A stretch of 63,459 nt of DNA from Stenotrophomonas geniculata ATCC 19374 = JCM 13324 (GTDB lineage: Bacteria > Pseudomonadota > Gammaproteobacteria > Xanthomonadales > Xanthomonadaceae). How positions within the stretch are numbered: position 1 is the first letter of the stretch; every line of letters starts with the position of its first letter. Shown here piece after piece: positions 30,076 to 39,165 of the stretch. The DNA lies in assembly GCF_001431625.1 (NCBI RefSeq), contig NZ_LLXT01000046.1:1-63459 (forward strand), given 5' to 3'. A program made the translations under genes and the position numbers. Below the pieces are notes generated by a model. That model did no database searches. It worked only from the letters and a program-made list of their open reading frames with translations, and was not told the origin of the DNA.

Positions 30076-30645
30076 TCAGAACAGCTCCGTCTGAGCCGGT
30101 GGGTAGACAAGCGCTGGCCCGACGGCCTGCGCCATCGGGTTCAGCGGATGCGGTTTGGGTTCGGCGTGGGACACGATGTGCAGCACCTCATGGCCCCGGT
30201 GCGTCAGCAGGTCGGAGATGAGACGTCGGTGGCAACGCCACCACGGTGCCTCCGCGCACATCAGCGCGGTCCGATGTTCGCCCCCCAGTGCAAGCACCTT
30301 CGATAGCCCGCCGGCGAACTCGGCGGTCGCCATGTGGTCTGCGTAGCCCTGAAACGCGGCGTTGTCCCACGCACCATTGGGCGAATCCGGCTGCACCTTG
30401 CGCCGCCCGCCCAGTTCAGGAATCCAAAGATACTCCACGCCGTGCGCTGGCAGCGTTTTAGCCATCTGCTCGGATGCGAACCAAGGGTGACGACGCGATC
30501 CTGGGAAACGACGCACGTCCGCGATCGCCGAGATGCCTTGTGCGAACAGCAGGTGTAAGAACTCGTCCCAAGGTCGAGTGGAATGCCCGATGGTCCAGAC
30601 GGTCACCGGGGTCGGAGCGGGAGCATCGCACTGCATGAGCCTCAT
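30076..30645 (-). CDS. DUF488 family protein
   Basis: 189 residues. TVWTIGHSTRPWDEFLHLLFAQGISAIADVRRFPGSRRHPWF is the DUF488 start (T-I-G-H-S...D-V-R). YLWIPELGGRR, HRTALMCAEAPWWRCHRRLISDLL (L-x-C-x-E...C-H-R) and the H-x-x-x-HP end (HPLNP) complete the pattern. Function is unknown for the family, although the C-H-R motif hints at a nucleic-acid or nucleotide enzyme. Located downstream of LigD on the same strand with a gap of 106 bp. Confidence 0.85.
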   Translation of the reverse strand: MRLMQCDAPAPTPVTVWTIGHSTRPWDEFLHLLFAQGISAIADVRRFPGSRRHPWFASEQMAKTLPAHGVEYLWIPELGGRRKVQPDSPNGAWDNAAFQGYADHMATAEFAGGLSKVLALGGEHRTALMCAEAPWWRCHRRLISDLLTHRGHEVLHIVSHAEPKPHPLNPMAQAVGPALVYPPAQTELF

Positions 30646-30751
30646 TGGACAGGAGCCGGCATCAAGCCCGCGTGCTCATCACGTGCTCGGCAGCTGCCAA
30701 CGACGCTCGCGTCTGCCCGTCTGCGCTCGGACACGACCGCGGAGATAAGGG

Positions 30752-33295
30752 CTAGTCGTTTCGGGCCCATTTCGACAAGTTCTGCTTCAACGCATCGATG
30801 CCCTCCCAAGGGTCCTTGCGGCGACGTTTCAGCTTGCCCGGCACGTCCTTGATCGTGAACGCGTCAGCCCGCTTGAGCTTGGCCAGCTCACTCCACGCCA
30901 AGGGCATGGCCACCGGAGCGCCAGGCCTCCCTCGCAGTGAATAGGATGCCACGGCGGTGGCTCCTCGTCCGTTGCGGAGGTAATCGACGAATATCCGCTT
31001 GTTTCGCAGGGCCTTGGCGGCGGTGGCCAAGAACCGCTGAGGTTCCGACTGGGCCAGCGCGTCGGCGAATCCTTTGGCGAAGCGCTTGGTCAGGTCCCAG
31101 TCGCACCCCGGGTTGAGGGGCACCACGACATGAAGGCCCTTGCCTCCGGATACCCGCAGGAAGGACTCCAGCTCTAGTTGGGCCAGAAGCTTCCGGATAT
31201 CAGTGGCAGCCTTTTTTACCTCCGCGAAAGGCACGTCTGGGCCGGGGTCTAGATCGAATACCACCCGGTCGGCACGGTCGGGCTCCTCCGCGTGGCTTCC
31301 CCACGGATGGAACTCCAGGGCATTGAACTGGACCAGCTCCAGCAAGCTAGCCGCGTCCCGGACCACCAAGTAGTGGGCGTTGATGCCGCTGTCCTCCTTC
31401 AACTTGACCGAGTCCACCAGCTCCAGCCCGGCGGTGTGGTGCTTCTGGAAGAAGCAAGGCTTGCCGGTGCCGGCGGGGCAGCGAATGATCGAGAGGGGCC
31501 GATTGATCACCTCTGGGAGCAGGTGATCCATGACCGCCGAGTAGTAATCCCAAACGTCTTGCTTCGTATAGCCGTCGCCAGGGAAAAGGACCTTGCTCGG
31601 GGAGGACAGCTTGGGCGGCATGCGATCGGCTTGAGGCGTTGGGGCGGTCTTGCGGGCAGAAGGCACCGCCGATGCCCGCTTCCCGCGGCCGCCCTTTACC
31701 GGGGCTCGGTCTGAGTCGGTCAGATCGGCCACGTCCTTGTCGGCCCGCACGGCTTTCAAGGAGGCTTGGCGCAGCAGTTGCTGCCCCCCGATGCCGCGAT
31801 AGAACACCTCCACCACGAAGCGCGGCTCGAACCACGTGGCAGAGCGAAGATCGGTGTCCTCGGTGGGCACGTAGGCCGTCGGCTTCTTGCCTCCCCCTTG
31901 GATCCTCTTGCTCACGTCCTTGATCAAGGCGTCGGAGAACCCGGTGCCCACCCGGCCCACGTAGAGCCAACCGTGTTTGGCGTCGGGCTTGGCCAGTAAA
32001 AGCGAGCCAAAGCCGCTGCGGCTGCCCTTGGGGGCCGTGTAACCGACCACGGCGAACTCGTCGCTGGCCAGCTGCTTGGTCTTGCGCCAGTCGTCGCTGC
32101 GGCCGGGGTGGTAGCCGCGATCGGCGCGCTTGGAAATGATGCCTTCAAAGTGCTGTTCGCCAGCCAGGCGGTAGGCTTCGTTGCCGTCGCCTTGGACGTG
32201 AGAGCTGAAGGCCAAGTGGCCGGCCTGGCCCGCCAGCAGCTCCTGCAGGAGCGCCTTGCGCTCCAACAGAGGTGCTGCGGCCACGTCCACGCCATCGATG
32301 TGGAGCAGGTCGAAGAGCGCGTAGGCCAGCGCGCCTTGCCGCTCCCCGGACAATGTCGCCTGGAGCAGGTTGAAGTCCTCCTTGGTGCCCGATCCGGCGA
32401 TGAGTTCGCCATCCAAGGCAGCAGAGGTAAGGCCCAACTCCGCCACGGCGTCGCGTATCTCGGGGATCTTGTCGGTCCACTCCAACGCGTTGCGGGACCA
32501 GAGCCGGACGGCCCCATCGGCGACCGTTGCGAGGATCCGATACCCGTCCCACTTGATCTCATGGACCCATTGGTCGCCCTGCGGTGGGGCGTCCCCCAGC
32601 TTGGCCAACTGGGGCTCGAAGGGACCGGAAGGCGGGGCCGCCTCTTTCGCTTTGGGCAGGGCCAAGGCCTTCTTGGCCCAGTTCTTCCGTCGCGCACGCT
32701 TTGCAGGGGGGGCTTTGAGCTTCTTCTTGTCGGCTTTACCGCCGCCGGCCCTCTTGATGTCTGCCGTTGGGGCCGCCGACACATCGGCGAGCAGATCGTC
32801 CGCTTCCAGATCGCTCGCATACGCATCGTCGTCCTTGAACAACAGCCACTGCGGCTGACGGGCAGGCTTGCCGGAGCGGACCAGGTGCCACCCGCCTTTG
32901 AGCTTGGTGCCAAACAGCTCGAAGCGCAGGTGACCCTTGGCAAGTTGTGCCTCTGGGTCTCCTTGGGTGGCCCAGACGCCGTGATCAAACTGGGCCACGT
33001 GCCCACCGCCGTATTGCCCCTTGGGGATCTCGCCTTCGAAGCTGGCGTAGTCGACGGGATGGTCTTCTACTTCCACGGCCATCCGCTTGACCTTGGGGTC
33101 GTAGCTAGGGCCCTTGGGGACGGCCCAACTCTTCAGGGCGTCGCCGATTTGCAGCCGGAAGTCGTAGTGCCGGCGGCTGGCGTGGTGAAGTTGGACCACG
33201 AAAATGGCGCGCTGCCCTTGCGGCAGCGCTTTGCCAGGCTCGGGCTCGTTGGTCTGGTCAAAGCGGCGCTTGCGACGGTATTCGACCAAGGACAT
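30752..33295 (-). CDS. ligD: ATP-dependent multifunctional DNA ligase LigD
   Basis: 847 residues. Order: 3'-phosphoesterase domain (about 1-160: FVVQLHHASRRHYDFRLQIGD, SYDPKVKRMAVEVEDHPVDY); a Lys/Ala-rich linker; the ATP-dependent ligase with adenylation motif HEIKWDGYR (lysine near residue 244), DGELI and the GIISKR and DWRKTKQ motifs; a second linker; then the primase-polymerase (about 550-847: DVWDYYSAVMDHLLPEVINRPLSIIRCPAG, HPWGSHAEEPDRADRVVFDLDPGPDV). This is the bacterial non-homologous end-joining enzyme that works with Ku. It ends an operon Ku - DUF3606 - LigD. Confidence 0.97.
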   Translation of the reverse strand: MSLVEYRRKRRFDQTNEPEPGKALPQGQRAIFVVQLHHASRRHYDFRLQIGDALKSWAVPKGPSYDPKVKRMAVEVEDHPVDYASFEGEIPKGQYGGGHVAQFDHGVWATQGDPEAQLAKGHLRFELFGTKLKGGWHLVRSGKPARQPQWLLFKDDDAYASDLEADDLLADVSAAPTADIKRAGGGKADKKKLKAPPAKRARRKNWAKKALALPKAKEAAPPSGPFEPQLAKLGDAPPQGDQWVHEIKWDGYRILATVADGAVRLWSRNALEWTDKIPEIRDAVAELGLTSAALDGELIAGSGTKEDFNLLQATLSGERQGALAYALFDLLHIDGVDVAAAPLLERKALLQELLAGQAGHLAFSSHVQGDGNEAYRLAGEQHFEGIISKRADRGYHPGRSDDWRKTKQLASDEFAVVGYTAPKGSRSGFGSLLLAKPDAKHGWLYVGRVGTGFSDALIKDVSKRIQGGGKKPTAYVPTEDTDLRSATWFEPRFVVEVFYRGIGGQQLLRQASLKAVRADKDVADLTDSDRAPVKGGRGKRASAVPSARKTAPTPQADRMPPKLSSPSKVLFPGDGYTKQDVWDYYSAVMDHLLPEVINRPLSIIRCPAGTGKPCFFQKHHTAGLELVDSVKLKEDSGINAHYLVVRDAASLLELVQFNALEFHPWGSHAEEPDRADRVVFDLDPGPDVPFAEVKKAATDIRKLLAQLELESFLRVSGGKGLHVVVPLNPGCDWDLTKRFAKGFADALAQSEPQRFLATAAKALRNKRIFVDYLRNGRGATAVASYSLRGRPGAPVAMPLAWSELAKLKRADAFTIKDVPGKLKRRRKDPWEGIDALKQNLSKWARND

Positions 33296-33307
33296 GACGG
33301 CGCCACG

Positions 33308-33484
33308 TTACTTGCCCAAGTGCTTGCGAACGGCCGCAGCGGTGGGGCCAACGGCTTTGACAGCGGCCCGGACCTGATCGACCGACACGCCCAGCGCCTT
33401 GGTCCAATACTGCAGCTCGTAGTCTTCGTTGACGTTGATGCGGTCGCGGTCCGGGCTGCCGGTGTTCTTCTTGTCGTCGCTCAT
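33308..33484 (-). CDS. DUF3606 small protein
   Basis: 58 residues, MSDDKKNTGSPDRDRINVNE, then DYELQYWTKALGVSVDQVRAAVKAVGPTAAAVRKHLGK. The P-D-R-x-R-I-N-x-x-E-x-Y-E-x-x-Y-W-(T/S)-K-x-L-G-V-(S/T) pattern is that of DUF3606. ATG at 33484 with GGAGAATCCC upstream. It sits between Ku (19 bp) and LigD (12 bp), clearly cotranscribed, so it may be a small accessory to end joining or simply a passenger. Confidence 0.8.
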   Translation of the reverse strand: MSDDKKNTGSPDRDRINVNEDYELQYWTKALGVSVDQVRAAVKAVGPTAAAVRKHLGK

Positions 33485-33502
33485 GGGATTCTCCTTGGGT
33501 GA

Positions 33503-34447
33503 TCAGGCGCTCTTTAGAGCCTTCTTGGCGGGGGCTTTCTTTGCGGCTTTCTTTGCTGGGGCCTTCTTTATGGCGGCCTTCTTGGCAGGCTTGCTGTCTT
33601 TGGTGGAGGACTTGGAGGCGGTCTTCACCGGCGTTGCTTTCGCCGGGGTGCGCTTGTTGGTTTCCAAGCTCTTCTGGAGCAGCGCCATGAAGTCCACCAC
33701 GTTGGTCGCCGAGTCCTCGCGATGTTCCGGTTCCTCGAAGGTGGTCGTGGCTCCGGCCTGCTTCACCCGCTTCTTGATGATGTCGGACAGGCGCTCGCGG
33801 AACTCGTCCTGGTAGCTGTCCGGCTCCCACTCAGAGGTCATGCTCTCAATCAGCTGCTTGGCCATTTCGAGCTCTTTGGGCGCAACCCGGTAGTCCGACG
33901 CCCCCCCCTGCGGCAGTTTGTATTCGTCCGGAGCCACCAACTCCTGCGGGTAGCGAAGCAGGATCATGATCAACGCATCGCCTTCGGGCATCACCGCGCA
34001 AATGTATTCGCGCGTGCGGATGACCACCCTGGCGATGCCCACCTTGCCGGTTTCCTTCAGGGTCTCTCGGAGCAGGACATAGCCCTTTTCTGCCTTCTTG
34101 CCAGGCACCAAGATGTAGGGTTTTTCGAAGAACCTCAGCCCGATGCTCTCGGCGTCGACAAAGGCCTCCACGTCGATGGACTCGTGCGTCTCGGGGGCGG
34201 CCGCGGCGATGTCTTCTTTCTCTATGACGACGTAGCTGCCCTTGTCGTATTCGAAGGCTTTGACGATGTCCTTCCAAGGCACTTCTTCGCCGGTTTCGGC
34301 GTTGACCCGCTCGTAGCGAATGGGCTTTTTGTTTCGTGCGTCCAACATGCGAAAGCTCAGATCCATGCGACGCTCGCCGGACATGAGGGACACCGGAACG
34401 TTGAGCAGCCCGAAGGACAACGAACCACTCCAGATGGGCCTGGGCAT
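33503..34447 (-). CDS. ku: Ku protein (non-homologous end joining)
   Basis: 314 residues from the ATG at 34447, with GGAGG eight bases upstream. MPRPIWSGSLSFGLLNVPVSL, RMLDARNKKPIRYERVNAETGEEVPW and YVLLRETLKETGKVGIARVVIRTREYICAVMP are typical of bacterial Ku. The C-terminal 60 residues are a Lys/Ala/Pro repeat tail (KKAAIKKAPAKKAAKKAPAKK) as in long Ku forms, thought to help DNA binding and LigD recruitment. It binds DNA ends as a homodimer and recruits LigD. First gene of the operon. Confidence 0.97.
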   Translation of the reverse strand: MPRPIWSGSLSFGLLNVPVSLMSGERRMDLSFRMLDARNKKPIRYERVNAETGEEVPWKDIVKAFEYDKGSYVVIEKEDIAAAAPETHESIDVEAFVDAESIGLRFFEKPYILVPGKKAEKGYVLLRETLKETGKVGIARVVIRTREYICAVMPEGDALIMILLRYPQELVAPDEYKLPQGGASDYRVAPKELEMAKQLIESMTSEWEPDSYQDEFRERLSDIIKKRVKQAGATTTFEEPEHREDSATNVVDFMALLQKSLETNKRTPAKATPVKTASKSSTKDSKPAKKAAIKKAPAKKAAKKAPAKKALKSA

Positions 34448-34531
34448 GCCAGCCGCCTCCAATCCTAGGGCCTTTCGTTGTAGGCCCGGCCGCGTCGGCC
34501 GGGCGTGAACCCGGCCGGCGCGGCGCAGCGG

Positions 34532-35041
34532 TTACTTTTTGGCTTCGACGCCCGGCGTGGCGTCGCGCACCATGAACTCTTCGGTCACCTCGGGCAGGTG
34601 GGCCGCCAGCCAGTCGGCCATCGCCTCTTCCTGCACGAGGATTTCTTCGCAGATCCGGGCCGTTTCTGCATCGCCCACCGTCTTCGCTGCGGCGATCAGG
34701 GCCGTGTAGGAGGCGATCTCGAAATGCTCGAAGACGTAACCGGCCATCGCGCCTTTGACGATCTCGTCGGAGGTCGTCATGCCGCCGACGGCCTGACCGA
34801 AGGCTGCCATCTTGCCCATCACGTCCTTGAGGGTCGACGGCGAGCCGCCCAAGCGCTTGATGCACCCTTCCAGCCGTTCGCGCTGGCCAATGGTTTCCTG
34901 AATGTGCTCTTCAATGCGCGCCTTCAGCACGGGGTAGTGCTCGATCCGCGAAGCCTGCCCCTTCAGCATGGTTTCGGCTTGCTGTTCCATCGCGTGTGCG
35001 TCGCGCAGCCAGTCCAACAGGTTCTCTTTGAGCTCTGCCAT
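34532..35041 (-). CDS. DUF892 ferritin-like protein (YciE/YciF type)
   Basis: 169 residues. LLDWLRDAHAMEQQAETMLKGQA, LKARIEEHIQETIGQRERLEGCIKRLG and YVFEHFEIASYTALIAAAKTVGD fit the four-helix ferritin-like fold of DUF892. Metal-ligand Glu and His residues lie in each helix (E-Q...E-E-H...E-H-F-E...E-E-x-x-x-x-D). Commonly stress-induced; activity unknown. Upstream of Ku on the same strand, 84 bp away. Confidence 0.85.
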   Translation of the reverse strand: MAELKENLLDWLRDAHAMEQQAETMLKGQASRIEHYPVLKARIEEHIQETIGQRERLEGCIKRLGGSPSTLKDVMGKMAAFGQAVGGMTTSDEIVKGAMAGYVFEHFEIASYTALIAAAKTVGDAETARICEEILVQEEAMADWLAAHLPEVTEEFMVRDATPGVEAKK

Positions 35042-35267
35042 GGATGTCCTCCTCTCGTGTCGGGCGAAGCCTTACCGTATCGAGGCTGGGATGCGGATCA
35101 AGCGATCCCCGAGTGAAGGCTTGGCGAACGGCGGACCGTCCGAGACCGGCGATGTGTGGGCCTGGCGATCGATGGCCTTCGTGGTGAACGGCGCGCATGC
35201 GACGCATTCGCAGCCCATTGACCGCTCCCGCCCCATGCTGAACGCTCCTCAGCGCCAGGCCATCCTC

Positions 35268-37037
35268 ATGACCCGTTCCGCGCTTTTGCTCGTCTTCTTG
35301 GCCCCCTCCCTCGCCTTGGCTCAGCAGGGGGACGGAACCGACGTCCAAGCCAACGTCCATACGTTCAAACCCGCCAAGGTAGATGCGACGCCCGAGCGCG
35401 TTCAGGCCCTGAAGGTGCCCAGCGGCTTCCAAGTGCGTCCCCTTGCGCAAGGCCTTCAGAATCCCCGGATCATCGCCGTGGCACCAGACGGGCGGATTTA
35501 TGTCTCACGTCGAGATCAAGGCGACGTGCTGTTGCTGGAGGATGCCAATGAAGACGGAGCCTTGGACGCCGAACCGAAGGTGGTCTTCTCGCGTCCAGGG
35601 GCGCACGGCCTGGCCATCGCCAACGGGCAGCTGTATGTCGCCACGGCCAACGACGTGTATCGCGCCCCCATACACCCCGACGGGACGTTGGGTCCAGAGG
35701 AACGGATCATCAACGACCTGCCCGATGGCGGTCAGCACCCCAACCGCACGCTGGCCTTTGGCCCCGATGGGATGCTCTACATCAGCGTGGGCTCGTCCTG
35801 TAACGCGTGCAACGAGACCAATCCCGAGCACGCGGCACTGCTGAGGTCCTCGCCGAATGGCAAGAGCCGTTCCATCTTCGCCAGTGGCCTGCGGAACACC
35901 ATCGGCTTTGCTTGGGACCCCAAAACGGGGGAGCTGTGGGGGATGGATCACGGCATCGACTACTTGGGCAACGATGAGCAGCCCGAGGAGCTCAACCGCA
36001 TTCAGAAAGGAAAGAAGTATGGTTGGCCCCACATCTGGGGCAAGGACGGGGTGAATCCCCAGAGCACACCGCCAGGGCAGATCAGCAAACAGCAATGGGC
36101 GGCGACAAGCGAGCCCATGGTGCTGGGCTACACCGCCCACGCGGCCCCCATGCAGATGCTGTTCTACACCGGCCAGCAGTTTCCGGCAGCTTACCGGGGG
36201 GACGCCTTCGTGACGATGCGCGGTTCCTGGAACCGCAAGCCTGCGTCGGGCTACGAGGTGGTGCGGGTTCGTTTCGACGCCGGCAAGCCGGTCGGCTTTG
36301 AGCCCTTCTTGACCGGCTTCCTGGTCGACAACGGCCAAGCGCACATCGCACGGCCCGTCGGTCTGGCGATGACCAAGGGGGGGGCCCTGCTGGTTGGCGA
36401 CGATGCCAACGGCGTCATCTACCGTGTGACTTACGGCCAGGGCCAAGCGTCCGCCTCCCCCGCGGCGGCAGTGCCTAGCAGGCCCTTGATGGCCCAAGTC
36501 AATCAAGGCTCGGGGGTCCCGTTGGCCAAGGATCGGATCGGCAACGCCGCTGCGTTCGAGATCCGCTCTCCGTCGTTCTCCTCGGGCCAAGCGTTGCCTT
36601 CCCGCTTCAGCGCGTATCACGACGATGCGTCGCCCGCTCTTTCGTGGAGCCCGGTGCCTGGTGCCAAGTCTTATGCGCTGATCATGGAGGACCCGGATGC
36701 AGCCAACGTCAAACCCTTCGTTCACTGGGTCGCCTACAACATCCCCGCCAGCACGCCATCGCTGCCGGAGGGCCTGCCGGTCGATCCGCGACTCCTGAAG
36801 CCGGAGGGAATGCTGCAGGGGGTGAACAGCCGGGGGTCTGTGGGGTATTTCGGCCCCAAACCGCCAGTGGGCGATCGACCCCACCATTACCACTTCCAGC
36901 TGTTGGCCTTGGACACCGTGCTTGATATGAAGGCCGGGGCAACGCGGGACGAGGTGCTGAAGGCCGCGAAGGGCCACATCCTGGGCGTGAGCGAGATCGT
37001 GGGCACCTACCAGCAGACCGCCGCCCCGCTGAAATAA
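35268..37037 (+). CDS. Sorbosone/glucose dehydrogenase-like beta-propeller fused to a PEBP domain
   Basis: 589 residues from the ATG at 35268, chosen because a signal peptide starts there (MTRSALLLVFLAPSLALAQQG). Residues 30-400 form a soluble PQQ-dependent sugar-dehydrogenase-type propeller (VPSGFQVRPLAQGLQNPRIIAVAPDGRIYVSRR, HPNRTLAFGPDGMLYISVGSSCN, RNTIGFAWDPKTGELWGMDHGID, RPVGLAMTKGGALLVGDDANGVIYRV). Residues 430-580 are a bacterial PEBP/YbhB domain (AFEIRSPSFSSG..LP..., SPALSWSPVPGAKSYALIMEDPDA, FVHWVAYNIP, HHYHFQLLALD). The fusion puts a sugar oxidoreductase-like domain with a phospholipid-binding-like domain in the periplasm. Substrate unknown. Confidence 0.85.
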   Translation: MTRSALLLVFLAPSLALAQQGDGTDVQANVHTFKPAKVDATPERVQALKVPSGFQVRPLAQGLQNPRIIAVAPDGRIYVSRRDQGDVLLLEDANEDGALDAEPKVVFSRPGAHGLAIANGQLYVATANDVYRAPIHPDGTLGPEERIINDLPDGGQHPNRTLAFGPDGMLYISVGSSCNACNETNPEHAALLRSSPNGKSRSIFASGLRNTIGFAWDPKTGELWGMDHGIDYLGNDEQPEELNRIQKGKKYGWPHIWGKDGVNPQSTPPGQISKQQWAATSEPMVLGYTAHAAPMQMLFYTGQQFPAAYRGDAFVTMRGSWNRKPASGYEVVRVRFDAGKPVGFEPFLTGFLVDNGQAHIARPVGLAMTKGGALLVGDDANGVIYRVTYGQGQASASPAAAVPSRPLMAQVNQGSGVPLAKDRIGNAAAFEIRSPSFSSGQALPSRFSAYHDDASPALSWSPVPGAKSYALIMEDPDAANVKPFVHWVAYNIPASTPSLPEGLPVDPRLLKPEGMLQGVNSRGSVGYFGPKPPVGDRPHHYHFQLLALDTVLDMKAGATRDEVLKAAKGHILGVSEIVGTYQQTAAPLK

Positions 37038-37059
37038 AAAAAGGGACCCGAAGGTCCCG
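37035..37059 (-). terminator. Rho-independent terminator with UUCG loop
   Basis: Minus strand GGGACC-TTCG-GGTCCC followed by seven T, 22 bp beyond the stop of the receiver gene 37081-37458. It overlaps the end of the convergent dehydrogenase gene. Confidence 0.85.
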
Positions 37060-37080
37060 ACCGGTGCTAGGTCCGGAAAC

Positions 37081-37458
37081 TCAGTGAACCTCCAGTTCCT
37101 GGCGAAGGGACTGGAGGGCGGCGGCGATCTCTTTCAGGCGAAAAGGCTTTTCAAGGAAGGGCGTGCCTTTGAAGCGTTCGGGCAGCCGGTTGGCCCCAAG
37201 ACCGGTCGTAAACAGGAACGGCACCCCCAACTCGACCAAGCGATCGGCCACGGGGTAAGACTCGACCCCGTTCAAGTTGACGTCCAGCACCGCCACATCG
37301 AAAGCGGCTTCCTCGGCGCATGCCAAGGCTGTGGGCAAGTCTTCCGCCGTCTTGGAGACGTCGTAGCCGACTTGGGCAATGGCCTGCTCCAAGACCATCA
37401 TGAGGGTGGGTTCGTCCTCTACAAGAAGAACCCTTACTGCTTTGCCGTCCAATCCCAT
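37081..37458 (-). CDS. Single-domain response regulator
   Basis: 125 residues from the ATG at 37458 (GGAG six bases upstream). A receiver domain alone: VRVLLVEDEPTLMMVL (acidic pocket), FDVAVLDVNLNGVESYPV (phospho-acceptor Asp near 53), FTTGLG (conserved T) and FLEKPFRLKEI (conserved K). No output domain, so it acts by protein contact, like CheY-type or phosphorelay shuttles. Divergent from the PAS kinase at 37620, its likely partner. Confidence 0.9.
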   Translation of the reverse strand: MGLDGKAVRVLLVEDEPTLMMVLEQAIAQVGYDVSKTAEDLPTALACAEEAAFDVAVLDVNLNGVESYPVADRLVELGVPFLFTTGLGANRLPERFKGTPFLEKPFRLKEIAAALQSLRQELEVH

Positions 37459-37619
37459 GACTTTCTCCCTACAAGCGCTCTGCGTGGTTGTGCCACGATT
37501 GAACAGTGTGGCCCGAGGGCTCGCCCGATTTGTGAAGAGGGCGTAAAAGGATGACGGCCGTCGCTCTTCTACACTGCGCACTCTGTCGCCCTTCGGTGGC
37601 CCTGCCGAGAGGATGACCC

Positions 37620-38762
37620 ATGAACCGACCAGCGAAAGCGAAAACCGATTTGAGGGACGAGAGCCGGCAGTTTGCCCTGCTGGTGAACTCCGTCACCGAC
37701 TACGCCCTATACATGCTCGACCCCAGCGGGGTGATCCAGACCTGGAACCCGGGTGGGCAACGAATCAAGGGCTACCAGGCTGCCGACGTGGTCGGCACCA
37801 ACTTTTCCCGCTTCTACCTGCCCGAGGAGGCCCAAGCCGGCCTACCAGAGCGAAACCTGCGGACCGCGGCCTTGGAGGGGCGCTATGTCGCCGAAGGCTG
37901 GCGGTTGCGCCAAGACGGAACGCGCTTTCGCGCCAGTGTGGTGATAGACCCCATCTGGGAAGACGGGGAACTGGTGGGGTTTGCCAAAATCACCCGCGAC
38001 ATCACCGAGCGCCACGAAGCGCAGGAGCAGCTGCTCCAAGCCCAGCGCGATCTCCTGCAGGCGCAGAAGATGGAGGCCATCGGTAAGTTCACGCTGGGCT
38101 TGGCCCATGATTTCAACAACCTGTTGACGATCGTGGCCAACTGCCTGGACCTCATCAGCCTGCGGGTCAAAGACGGGGGCGTGGCCAAGCTCATTGACAC
38201 GGCGCAGCGGGCCGCTGAGCGCGGGGCCCTTCTGACTCGGCAGTTGCTGACCTTTGGCAAGGGCCAAACCCTGGTGCCAGAGGCCGTCGATTTGGCCGCC
38301 TTGATGGCCGAATGCGAAGCGCTGCTGCGCCGCTCTGCCGGCGACGCGATCGCATTGACGGTCGAGGTTTCTCGAGGCCTTCCGACCTTGTCGCTGGACA
38401 AAGCACAGCTGGAGGCCGCAATCCTTAACCTGGTGTGCAACAGCCGCGATGCCATGCCGAAGGGCGGAACGATCCTCATCACGGCCTCTGCGCGGCAAAC
38501 CCGCGATCCTACGTTGCCCAACGCCAGTGAAAGCCCTTACATCTGCTTGAGCGTCCGAGACGACGGTTCAGGGATTGAGGCGGACCAGCAGGCCAGGGTA
38601 TTTGAACCGTTTTTCACTACCAAACCCATCGGAAGGGGCAGCGGGCTGGGCTTGAGCCAAGTGTTTGGCTTCACGGCCCAGTCCGGCGGGTTCACCGAGC
38701 TCCAGAGCGAGCTTGGGAAGGGAACCCGCGTCAGCCTTTGCTTCCCCGCACCAGAGCATTGA
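37620..38762 (+). CDS. PAS-domain sensor histidine kinase
   Basis: 380 residues. PAS domain at about 15-140 (FALLVNSVTDYALYMLDPSGVIQTWNPGGQRIKGY, FAKITRDITERHEAQ), HisKA-type H-box GKFTLGLAHDFNNLLTIVANCLDLI (His near 164), then the N box (ILNLVCNSRDAMPKGG), G1 (DDGSGI), F box (FEPFFTTKP) and G2 (GSGLGLSQVFGF). No membrane helix, so a soluble sensor. The PAS core lacks the Cys of LOV light sensors. Together with the two receivers and the BLUF gene it could form one signalling unit. Confidence 0.93.
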   Translation: MNRPAKAKTDLRDESRQFALLVNSVTDYALYMLDPSGVIQTWNPGGQRIKGYQAADVVGTNFSRFYLPEEAQAGLPERNLRTAALEGRYVAEGWRLRQDGTRFRASVVIDPIWEDGELVGFAKITRDITERHEAQEQLLQAQRDLLQAQKMEAIGKFTLGLAHDFNNLLTIVANCLDLISLRVKDGGVAKLIDTAQRAAERGALLTRQLLTFGKGQTLVPEAVDLAALMAECEALLRRSAGDAIALTVEVSRGLPTLSLDKAQLEAAILNLVCNSRDAMPKGGTILITASARQTRDPTLPNASESPYICLSVRDDGSGIEADQQARVFEPFFTTKPIGRGSGLGLSQVFGFTAQSGGFTELQSELGKGTRVSLCFPAPEH

Positions 38763-38763
38763 G

Positions 38764-39126
38764 ATGCCGATCCACGTGTTGTTTGTTGAAGACGAAGACG
38801 ATCTCCGCAGCGTCGTCGTCGAGGCCCTGACCTCTCAGGGCTTCCAAGTCACTCCCGCCAGCAACGGGGACGAGGCCCTCGTCCTCCTGCGCGGCAGCGC
38901 CAAGTTCGCGGTGGTAGTGACCGACTTCAACATGCCGGACAGCGCCGACGGGCTGGAGGTCGCGGCGGAAGCCGCGGTTGCTCAACCCCAGGCCCGCGTC
39001 ATGCTCGCGTCTGGCCTTCAACGCTCGCAGCTGCCCCCGCTGCCCGAGAAGGTTCGATTTCTCCCGAAGCCTTACCGCTTCCGACAGCTTGTTACGGCGA
39101 TCCACGAAGACTTGGGCTGCACGTAG
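38764..39126 (+). CDS. Single-domain response regulator
   Basis: 120 residues, starting one base after the kinase stop, so cotranscribed and the most likely phosphoryl acceptor. IHVLFVEDEDDLRSVVVEAL, FAVVVTDFNMPDSADGLE (acceptor Asp near 54), VMLASG and VRFLPKPYRFRQL (Lys) are all present. No output domain. Confidence 0.92.
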   Translation: MPIHVLFVEDEDDLRSVVVEALTSQGFQVTPASNGDEALVLLRGSAKFAVVVTDFNMPDSADGLEVAAEAAVAQPQARVMLASGLQRSQLPPLPEKVRFLPKPYRFRQLVTAIHEDLGCT

Positions 39127-39165
39127 GGGTCGGATTCCTTGCGCTGCCTGGCGGTCGCCACTGGT

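Noticed and set aside
32108..33502. Long plus-strand frame opposite LigD
   Set aside because: Antisense to LigD, Leu/Val/Gly-rich mirror translation.
35505..36977. Long minus-strand frame opposite the dehydrogenase
   Set aside because: Mirror of the propeller-PEBP gene, no coherent domain.
37620..38762. LOV light sensor in the kinase
   Set aside because: The PAS domain lacks the flavin-binding cysteine motif (G-x-N-C-R-F-L-Q); it reads GTNFSRFY.
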